Part shown: piece by piece, positions 1-5,408 of the stretch
How positions within the stretch are numbered: position 1 is the first letter of the stretch
Layout of the letters: every line of letters starts with the position of its first letter
Source of the DNA: WRKB01 sp031551145
GTDB lineage: Bacteria > Desulfobacterota > Desulfovibrionia > Desulfovibrionales > Desulfovibrionaceae
Reading direction: 5' to 3'
DNA length: 26,453 nt
Assembly: GCA_031551145.1 (NCBI GenBank)
Contig: JAVBNZ010000095.1
Location: forward strand, 1-26,453
Notes under the pieces: model-generated
Told to the model about the DNA's origin: nothing
Database searches by the model: none
The model's input: the letters and a program-made list of their open reading frames with translations, nothing else
Program-made: the position numbers and the translations under genes

Positions 1-243
1 GACCCGCCCTATTGGGACTGCGAGACCTATTACGGCGAGGGCATCTTCAGCCGGGAGGATTTCGCGGCCCTGGCCGGGCAGCTCGCCGGCATCCGGGGGA
101 GGTTTATCCTGAGCCTCAACGATACGCCCGGCGTGCGGGAGACCTTCAAGGCGTTCGCGTTTGAGGAGGTGCAGACCAGATACACCTGCAACCCGGCCGC
201 GCAGCATGCCGGACGGCATGAGCTGCTGATACGCAACTTCTGA
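1..243 (+). CDS. DNA adenine methylase (D12 class), C-terminal fragment
   Basis: The frame is open from base 1 and stops at 241-243, so only the last 80 residues are present and the start lies outside the window. It opens directly on DPPYW, the motif IV (DPPY) catalytic loop of N6-adenine methyltransferases. Next comes a stretch (IFSREDFAALAGQL, then FILSLNDTPGVRETF) that matches the style of phage and orphan D12-class Dam-like enzymes, which methylate adenine in DNA using S-adenosylmethionine. The SAM-binding FxGxG motif and the target-recognition domain would be upstream and cannot be seen. No restriction partner follows; the next gene is an unrelated peptidase 210 bases away. It could be a prophage-borne or solitary methylase. 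Confidence 0.85.
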   Translation, partial: DPPYWDCETYYGEGIFSREDFAALAGQLAGIRGRFILSLNDTPGVRETFKAFAFEEVQTRYTCNPAAQHAGRHELLIRNF

Positions 244-270
244 CGTTCACCACCTCAACCGGACACGACT

Positions 271-306
271 AAGGCCGGCCCCCTGGGCAGGGTGACCGGC
301 CTTTTG
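271..306 (+). terminator. Intrinsic terminator after the methylase
   Basis: AAGGCCGG (271-278) pairs perfectly with CCGGCCTT (296-303) across a 17-base loop. The stem is followed by TTTTG and lies 28 bases past the methylase stop. Confidence 0.7.
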
Positions 307-386
307 TAATTCCGTTGCATATAGTGTAACAAACAGCGCTGGCAATTATCGCGCTTCAGGGGCGGAATTTTTCGCGCGCGGCATCA

Positions 387-440
387 GGAAACTTTTGAAA
401 AAGTTTCCTTCCCCCGAACCCCCATCCTTCCAAACTTTTT
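387..440. repeat. Short palindromic intergenic element with C-rich tail
   Basis: GGAAACTTTT (387-396) and AAAAGTTTCC (399-408) form a perfect 10-base inverted repeat with a 2-base centre. It is followed by a pyrimidine-rich tail (CCTTCCCCCGAACCCCC) and a T-run (436-440). From memory, similar palindrome-plus-C-tract intergenic elements are common in Desulfovibrio-type genomes; only one copy is visible here. It lies directly upstream of the peptidase gene, so it could also act as a hairpin in that leader. Confidence 0.5.
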
Positions 441-452
441 AACGGCGACAGA

Positions 453-1304
453 ATGGAGCGCACAGGTGAAGGTTCCGGCGCGGTGAAGCGTTTTTTGGGA
501 GGAGCAGTCAGTGCGCTGCTGCTCCTTCTGTTCGCGGCCTTTCCTGCTTCAACACAGCCATGCGAAGAAGCCCGGCCCCTTGTCGAGCTGCTGACCAAAG
601 CCTACCCGAACTTCACGGGCGAAGCGGTCTGCGCGGCAAACGGCGCAATCCTGTTCAAGCCGGGAGGGACGGAAGTTCTTCTCCCTCTGCGCGCCGCGCC
701 CGGAGAAGCGGAACGGCCGGGCGCATATGCATTCGCCTCCACCCTTGCCCAAGGCTATCCCGCCGGGGAGGGCGCGCGTTACCCGGCCGCCGGCTTCGCG
801 CCGGGGCGGCTGCGTTCCCTGCCCCTGCTCAGGGCGCTGTACGGGGCCGATGAGCGCGAAGCGCGCGCGAACTGCGTGATGGTGGATTTCTGCGGGACAA
901 CACTGCCCTTCAACCGCAGGCACGGCGCGGCCGAGGCTTTGAGCCGGGTATCCGCGCGCCTGAACGCGCATTTTGAAACCCACCCGGAGGATCGGGGCTA
1001 TGTTCTGCCCTGCGCGGGCGGCTTCATGTGGCGCACGGTAAAAGATACCGGCCTGCTTTCCGCCCACGCCTTCGGCATTGCGATCGACCTCAATCCCCGA
1101 CGCGGGCCGTATCATTTATGGAGCAATACGGAGCGGAAAATCGAAACGGCGCGCCAAGGCTATCCCCAGGCCGTAATCGACGCCTTTGAGGCCGAAGGCT
1201 TTATCTGGGGCGGCAAGTGGGACGCCTTCGACCTCATGCATTTCGAATACCGGCCGGAATTTTTTCCCGCGCGGGATGCAATGGTTACAGCAAGCCCACG
1301 ATAA
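453..1304 (+). CDS. Secreted M15-type (VanY-like) D,D-peptidase
   Basis: The 283-residue product has an N-terminal hydrophobic signal sequence (about residues 13-35: KRFLGG, then ALLLLLFAAF, cut near PAS-TQ). Its C-terminal half carries the M15 zinc-peptidase signature: SAHAFGIAIDLN (His205, Asp212) and, near the end, FDLMHFEY (His263), preceded by IWGGKWDAFD. Those three residues are the expected zinc ligands, and Asp260 sits where the family has its catalytic acid. M15 enzymes cleave D-Ala-D-Ala or related peptidoglycan peptides in the periplasm. The ATG at 453 has no clear ribosome site; an in-frame GTG at 483 would place the signal peptide right at the N-terminus and follows AGGTGAAGG, so the true start may be 483. 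The 3' end overlaps the convergent transporter gene by 20 bases. Confidence 0.8.
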   Translation: MERTGEGSGAVKRFLGGAVSALLLLLFAAFPASTQPCEEARPLVELLTKAYPNFTGEAVCAANGAILFKPGGTEVLLPLRAAPGEAERPGAYAFASTLAQGYPAGEGARYPAAGFAPGRLRSLPLLRALYGADEREARANCVMVDFCGTTLPFNRRHGAAEALSRVSARLNAHFETHPEDRGYVLPCAGGFMWRTVKDTGLLSAHAFGIAIDLNPRRGPYHLWSNTERKIETARQGYPQAVIDAFEAEGFIWGGKWDAFDLMHFEYRPEFFPARDAMVTASPR

Positions 1305-2634
1305 CAATGGCCGCAATGGCCACAGGCGCTATCCAGCGGCAGCAGAGCTCGACAAATCCGGCCCAGGCCGGAGGCGGGCTCCCCGGTTTTTGCGCGCGCA
1401 GATAGAGCTCGTTCGTGAACACTTCCCGGCGTACCCAACCCATAAGCACGCAGGCCGCCATGGCGTTGATCGGCAGCATGATGCTCAGGGCGACATAATC
1501 CATGAGATCAAAGGGCGTCTTGCCGAAAAACGAGGGCAGTTCCGCCCCGCCGAACGACCAGGCGGCCGGAATGCCCGCAATAAAGGCCGAAATCGCCACC
1601 AGGGCGGAAGCGCTCGTGCGCTTCATGCCGTGCCGGTCGATCAGATACGCCACCAGCGGCTCCACAATGGAAACCGAGGAAGTGAGCGCCGCGATGAGCA
1701 GCAGCGCGAAAAACACGGCCGCGAAAAAGTTCCCGCCCGGCATGGCCTTGAATACGGCCGGCAGGGTGATGTAGGAAAGCCCCGGCCCCGCGCCCGGCTC
1801 CATGCCGAAGGCGAACACGGCCGGCAGCACCATGAAGCCGGCCATGACCGTGCAGGCGGTTTGCAGGCAGACCACCCACAGGGCGGAGTCCGCCATGTTC
1901 TCGTCCTTGCGCATGTACGAGCCGTAGGTCAGCATGCCGCCGAAACCCAGGGAAAGCGAAAAACAGGCGAAGCCCAGGGCGTCGATGAGCGCCTTGGCCG
2001 TAATGTCCTCCACGCGCGGCACCAGATAAAAGGCCAGGCCCTTCGCAGCGCCGGGCAGGGTGACGGAGCGGGCGATCATCACGAGCATGAGCAGAAAAAG
2101 CAGCGGCATCAACACCTTGCTCAGGCGCTCAATGCCCGACTGCACCCCGCCCACGATCACGCCGATGGTCAGGAGCATGAAGATCGCGAAAAAGATCAGG
2201 CTGTAGACCGGATCGCCGATAAAGCTTTTGAACAGCGCGGCAAAGCCGGCCGCGTCGGCCGGGGCGAGCAGACCGCCGCTCAACGACTTGAACAGATAGC
2301 CCACCGTCCAGCCGCCCACCACACAGTAGAAGGAAAGGATGATGAAGGCCGCAAGCAGGCTCAGGGCCCCGAAATATCCCCATTTCCGCCCGCCGAGTTC
2401 GTAAAACGCGCCCACGGCGTCCTTGTGGGTGGCTCTGCCTATGGCGAGTTCGGCCAGCATCATGCACATGCCGATGCCGAACACCGCGCAGAGATAGAGC
2501 AGCAAAAACGCGCCGCCGCCGTTGGCGCCGGTCATGTACGGGAATTTCCAGATTGCGCCGAGCCCCACGGCGGAGCCGGCCGCCGCGAGAATAAAGCCCA
2601 GACGCGAGCCCCAGGTGCCTCTGTCGTTTGCCAT
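1285..2634 (-). CDS. Sodium-dependent transporter, NSS/SNF family
   Basis: The 449-residue protein is polytopic, with about eleven or twelve hydrophobic segments. The first carries GSAVGLGAIWKFPY and then NGGGAF, the unwound TM1 signature of neurotransmitter:sodium symporters, which import amino acids or related amines with Na+. Numbering from the chosen ATG happens to coincide with LeuT: Ala22 is kept, but LeuT's Na1-site Asn27 is Ala27. This GLGAIWKFPY variant recurs in a bacterial subgroup (YhdH-like), as far as I recall. I chose the ATG at 2634 because GAGG lies 7 bases upstream and the wild upstream extension of the open frame lacks family similarity. Substrate cannot be told from sequence. 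The stop lies inside the end of the convergent peptidase gene. Confidence 0.9.
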   Translation of the reverse strand: MANDRGTWGSRLGFILAAAGSAVGLGAIWKFPYMTGANGGGAFLLLYLCAVFGIGMCMMLAELAIGRATHKDAVGAFYELGGRKWGYFGALSLLAAFIILSFYCVVGGWTVGYLFKSLSGGLLAPADAAGFAALFKSFIGDPVYSLIFFAIFMLLTIGVIVGGVQSGIERLSKVLMPLLFLLMLVMIARSVTLPGAAKGLAFYLVPRVEDITAKALIDALGFACFSLSLGFGGMLTYGSYMRKDENMADSALWVVCLQTACTVMAGFMVLPAVFAFGMEPGAGPGLSYITLPAVFKAMPGGNFFAAVFFALLLIAALTSSVSIVEPLVAYLIDRHGMKRTSASALVAISAFIAGIPAAWSFGGAELPSFFGKTPFDLMDYVALSIMLPINAMAACVLMGWVRREVFTNELYLRAQKPGSPPPAWAGFVELCCRWIAPVAIAAIVIVGLL

Positions 2635-2883
2635 GTCGTGCCTCGAAAATGTACGCCGCCGACCGCTCTTCCCGACGGCGGATTGATCCCTAACTATCTG
2701 GAGCGGCAGGCTATACCACATATCGCCGCAGGGCAAGCCGTGTTCGGCGGGCCCGCCGCAGGATAAGAACTTCCTCTTCATTCCACAGGCGTTTCGCGCC
2801 GCACCGATCAAAGCGATCGGGCCGATCCGCAAAAGCGCGCATCCCGAGCGAAAACGCAGAGTCAACAAAAACAGCAAAACGTG

Positions 2884-2912
2884 TTGAAGCAAGACAAAAA
2901 ATGAGGTATTAT
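2884..2912 (+). promoter_or_regulatory. Sigma-70-type promoter for the autotransporter leader
   Basis: TTGAAG (2884-2889) and TATTAT (2907-2912) are separated by exactly 17 bases, with an A-rich spacer. Transcription would begin near 2919, giving an untranslated leader of about 340 bases before the autotransporter ATG at 3260. Confidence 0.6.
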
Positions 2913-2972
2913 CGTACCAAGCTCCATTATCGGATATTCAAAAGAATATGCGTTTGTGGAGCCTGCCGTAAA

Positions 2973-3070
2973 CCGCAGCGACAGCGTCTATCCGACGCAC
3001 TGCGGAATATGTGTCGACGGCGAGCGCGACGTTGGATGGACAATATCCATATTTACGCCGTCAACATATT
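2973..3070 (+). other. Two abutting hairpins in the autotransporter leader
   Basis: Hairpin 1: CCGCAG (2973-2978) pairs with CTGCGG (3000-3005), with an inner stem GCGTC/GACGC (2984-2988, 2994-2998) and a TATCC loop. Hairpin 2 starts at the next base: AATATG (3006-3011) plus GACGGCG (3016-3022) pair with CGCCGTC (3056-3062) plus CATATT (3065-3070). No U-tract follows either one, so these are not simple terminators. They could be a regulatory leader, a small RNA, or a remnant mobile palindrome. I recognise no known riboswitch. Confidence 0.5.
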
Positions 3071-3193
3071 CTGATGTGAGGCATTGTATCTATTGTGTCA
3101 TATCAATGAAACATGATATGCAATTGGAGATACAAGAAAAAAGTTGCCAAAAAGCATATAACCATGCATGTGATGCCGCAACGAATGATTTCT

Positions 3194-3222
3194 TTGCGGT
3201 TTTCGCATGTTTCTGCAATAAC
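3194..3222 (+). promoter_or_regulatory. Weak second promoter candidate close to the autotransporter
   Basis: TTGCGG (3194-3199) and AATAAC (3217-3222) are spaced by 17 bases, about 30 bases upstream of the ribosome site AAGGAG (3245-3250). The -10 box is poor, so this is only a candidate. Confidence 0.3.
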
Positions 3223-3259
3223 CATGTAGAAATTATCTATGCATAAGGAGATAAATGTG

Positions 3260-5266
3260 ATGTCGATAAAATGCAATATCAACACCCTGCTCCTCTCATC
3301 GTTTTTTGCCCTGATGCCTCCCGTTTTTCAGGCGGCGCCCGCCCTTGCGGCGGATTACGAACTTACCGGCGGCAGCGGGCAAAATTCCTCAGTCGGCGGC
3401 GCTGACGGCGCTTCCGTGCGTGACGACAAAGCCGGCGCTTTCGCCGTGGACGGAACAACCCTGCTCACCGGCGGCGCGGGCGGTGCCGCCGGCGGCGCCG
3501 GTACCGGCGGCGCCGGCGGGAGCGCGGCTTTGAGCGTGGGAGGGACGTTCTCCTCTCAGGGCAATGTCGGCCTGGAAGGCGGGCAGGGCGGCGCCGGCAC
3601 CCTCGGCACCGGCGGCGCGGGCGGGAATGCGGCTTTGCGCGCCGCGTTCGTAGACGTGGCCGGGACTTTTCACCTGCAAAGCGGCGCGAAAGGTACGGAC
3701 GGCGGCGGCGTGGGCGGCGCCGGCGGCTCGGTCGAGCTGGAAACATACGTTCTGCGCGCGCCGCTCATCAGCCTGGCCCGGCCGGCTGACAATGCCGGCT
3801 CGTTGCGTTTCAACGTCGGCACGCTGAACGTAAGCCGAAATACCGTTCTCGAGTTAGAGCGCACGCTTGCGGCCGACGTGCGGATAAACGGCCTTTCCTT
3901 CGCGAACGGCAGCGGCCTTACCGTCAGGCCGACCCCCGGCAGCGCAATGACCTTCGGCGGCAATCTTTCCGTGGCGGGCAGCGGCAACACCCTGGACAGC
4001 CCCATCCCCTTTGACGCGGCCGGGCGCAATCTCTTCTTCAACTTGGCCGGTGTGGCGGACGAGGCCGTCATGCTCCGCGTGGCGCAACCCGGCGCGCTGA
4101 ACATCGCCGGCGCGCGGGTAAGCTTCGCGCCTTTCTCCGGGGGCGGCTCCCTGTTGCCCCCGGGCTGGGGCGTTACGCTCATCGAGGGCGCGGACGGCAT
4201 GCCGACGACAGGCTACGCCTATGCGCAAAAGGGCATTACCCTGCGCTACGGCTTCGCTTTGGATATGGAAGACGGGAATCTGTACGCGGGGCTTACAAGC
4301 GTTTCCGCCTCGCCCGAAGCCAAGGCCCTTTCTGAAGGCCGGCTCGGCTCGCTCGTCTTTGTGAACCAGGGCGCGGATCTGGTTGCGGGCAAGGGTATGG
4401 AGGCGGCCCGAAGCGCCGGGCAGGTGAACGGCATCGGCCTGGGCGCGTTTGCCGCTGTTTCCGGCGGCTGGTCGCAATATAATTCCGGCTCGCATATCGA
4501 CGTGGCGGGCGCGTCCCTCATCGCCGGTCTGGCCTGGAATCCCGCGATCGAATACGGCAGGTTCACGCTCGGCGCCTTCTTCGAGGCCGGCTGGGGCGGA
4601 TACAACACCTACAACAGCTTCACGGACTACGGCGATGCCAACGGCAACGGCAACACGCAGTATTACGGCGGCGGCCTGCTGGCCCGCTATGAACTGCCCT
4701 GCGGCTTGTATGCGGAAGCTTCCGGCCGCGTAGGCGGCGTGCGCAACGAGTACGACAACTCCGATCTGCGCGACCCCATAAGCAACCGCAAGGCGAGCTA
4801 TGACCTCAATTCCACGTATTACGGCGCGCACGCCGGCCTGGGCTACAACTGGATCTTCAGCGAAAAGGCCAAGCTCGACATCTATGCCAAGTACCTGTGG
4901 ACGCATATGACCGGCCAAAGCACGCACGTGGCCGACGATCCGATCACGTTCCAGGACATGAACTCGCACCGGGTGCGCGGCGGCGCGCGCTTCACCTACG
5001 CGGTCAACGAATTCGTACTGCCCTACATAGGCGCGGCCTGGGAATGGGAATTCGACGGCCGGGCGCGGGCCACGACCTACGGCTACAACATCAGCACTCC
5101 CGATGTCACCGGCGGCACCGGCATCGGCGAACTGGGCCTTTCCGTCAAACCTTTCGCCAAAAGCGCCGGTGCGGCGGGCGGTCTTTCCTTCGATCTGGCC
5201 GTGCAGGGCTATGCGGGCGTGCGCCAGGGCGTAAGCGGGACTTTCCAGGCCAAGTGGGAATTTTAG
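3260..5266 (+). CDS. Autotransporter-like outer-membrane protein with Gly-rich repeats
   Basis: I start at ATG 3260 because AAGGAG lies 9 bases upstream; a GTG at 3257 is also possible. The 668-residue product begins with a signal peptide (NTLLLSSFFALMPPVF, cut after PALA). Residues about 60-160 contain three imperfect Gly/Ala-rich repeats, followed by a passenger region rich in short beta-strand-like patterns. The last 280 or so residues alternate aromatic and small residues, as in an autotransporter beta-barrel, and the protein ends in GTFQAKWEF with a C-terminal Phe, the signal used by the outer-membrane BAM machinery. Such proteins display a passenger at the cell surface, often for adhesion. 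No protease or catalytic motif is seen. It stands alone, between a long structured leader and a large inverted repeat. Confidence 0.8.
   Translation: MSIKCNINTLLLSSFFALMPPVFQAAPALAADYELTGGSGQNSSVGGADGASVRDDKAGAFAVDGTTLLTGGAGGAAGGAGTGGAGGSAALSVGGTFSSQGNVGLEGGQGGAGTLGTGGAGGNAALRAAFVDVAGTFHLQSGAKGTDGGGVGGAGGSVELETYVLRAPLISLARPADNAGSLRFNVGTLNVSRNTVLELERTLAADVRINGLSFANGSGLTVRPTPGSAMTFGGNLSVAGSGNTLDSPIPFDAAGRNLFFNLAGVADEAVMLRVAQPGALNIAGARVSFAPFSGGGSLLPPGWGVTLIEGADGMPTTGYAYAQKGITLRYGFALDMEDGNLYAGLTSVSASPEAKALSEGRLGSLVFVNQGADLVAGKGMEAARSAGQVNGIGLGAFAAVSGGWSQYNSGSHIDVAGASLIAGLAWNPAIEYGRFTLGAFFEAGWGGYNTYNSFTDYGDANGNGNTQYYGGGLLARYELPCGLYAEASGRVGGVRNEYDNSDLRDPISNRKASYDLNSTYYGAHAGLGYNWIFSEKAKLDIYAKYLWTHMTGQSTHVADDPITFQDMNSHRVRGGARFTYAVNEFVLPYIGAAWEWEFDGRARATTYGYNISTPDVTGGTGIGELGLSVKPFAKSAGAAGGLSFDLAVQGYAGVRQGVSGTFQAKWEF
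3443..3738 (+). repeat. Three imperfect tandem Gly/Ala-rich repeats in the passenger
   Basis: Three units of about 30-40 codons each pair a V-x-GTxxL/F strand with a Gly-rich loop ending GGAGGSAAL, GGAGGNAAL or GGAGGSVEL (unit ends near 3532, 3637 and 3738). The DNA is correspondingly repetitive (GGCGGCGCC-type runs), which could permit slippage or recombination between units. Confidence 0.65.
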
Positions 5267-5268
5267 AG

Positions 5269-5397
5269 GCAAGGGGAGGATTTTCGCGTGATGCTTCGTC
5301 AGGTGTCGTTTTTTACTCCGGTCATGGACGAGAAGAGTCCACTCCCTTCGTAAAAAACGACGCCTTCCTCGTCTGACGCGAAAATCCTCCCCTTTGC
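5269..5397. repeat. Long inverted repeat between convergent genes
   Basis: The left arm 5269-5316 (starting GCAAGGGGAGGATTTTCGCG) and the right arm 5350-5397 are near-perfect reverse complements at both ends. About 20 outer bases pair almost completely, the middle diverges slightly (ATGCTTCGTCAGG against AGACGAGGAAGGC), and the inner GTCGTTTTTTAC pairs exactly. The 33-base centre holds a small stem, TGGAC/GTCCA (5325-5329, 5337-5341). It begins just after the autotransporter stop and ends 11 bases before the glgB stop. It could serve as a bidirectional terminator, but it is far larger than that needs. It may be a dispersed palindromic or MITE-like element. Confidence 0.8.
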
Positions 5398-5408
5398 GTT
5401 CCGATCCC

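Larger units (their letters stand above)
2635..3259. other. Long AT-rich divergent intergenic region
   Basis: This is 625 bases between the divergent transporter and autotransporter genes. Base composition falls sharply from about 2880 onwards compared with the coding DNA on either side. It holds a perfect 14-base GC palindrome (2745-2758), a good plus-strand sigma-70 promoter (2884-2912), two abutting hairpins (2973-3005, 3006-3070) and a weaker second promoter candidate (3194-3222). A 96-codon open frame with a GTG start (2956-3246) crosses it, but has no ribosome site and no recognisable similarity, so I do not call a gene. The local composition could mean recent acquisition or simply a large regulatory region. 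Confidence 0.6.

Noticed and set aside
2745..2758. Perfect 14-base palindrome CGGCGGGCCCGCCG
   Set aside because: A simple GC palindrome of this size is not rare in GC-rich DNA, and no second copy or flanking signal was seen.
1186..2766. A 526-codon plus-strand frame opposite the NSS transporter
   Set aside because: The product is a His/Arg/Gly-rich hydrophilic chain, the typical antisense image of a membrane protein.
2973..3070. c-di-GMP (GEMM) riboswitch in the autotransporter leader
   Set aside because: The hairpins lack the conserved GEMM core and tetraloop-receptor features.
2956..3246. A 96-codon plus-strand frame in the autotransporter leader
   Set aside because: GTG start without a ribosome site, no family similarity, and it runs through two strong hairpins. 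The internal ATG at 3106 also lacks a ribosome site. A short leader peptide cannot be wholly excluded.
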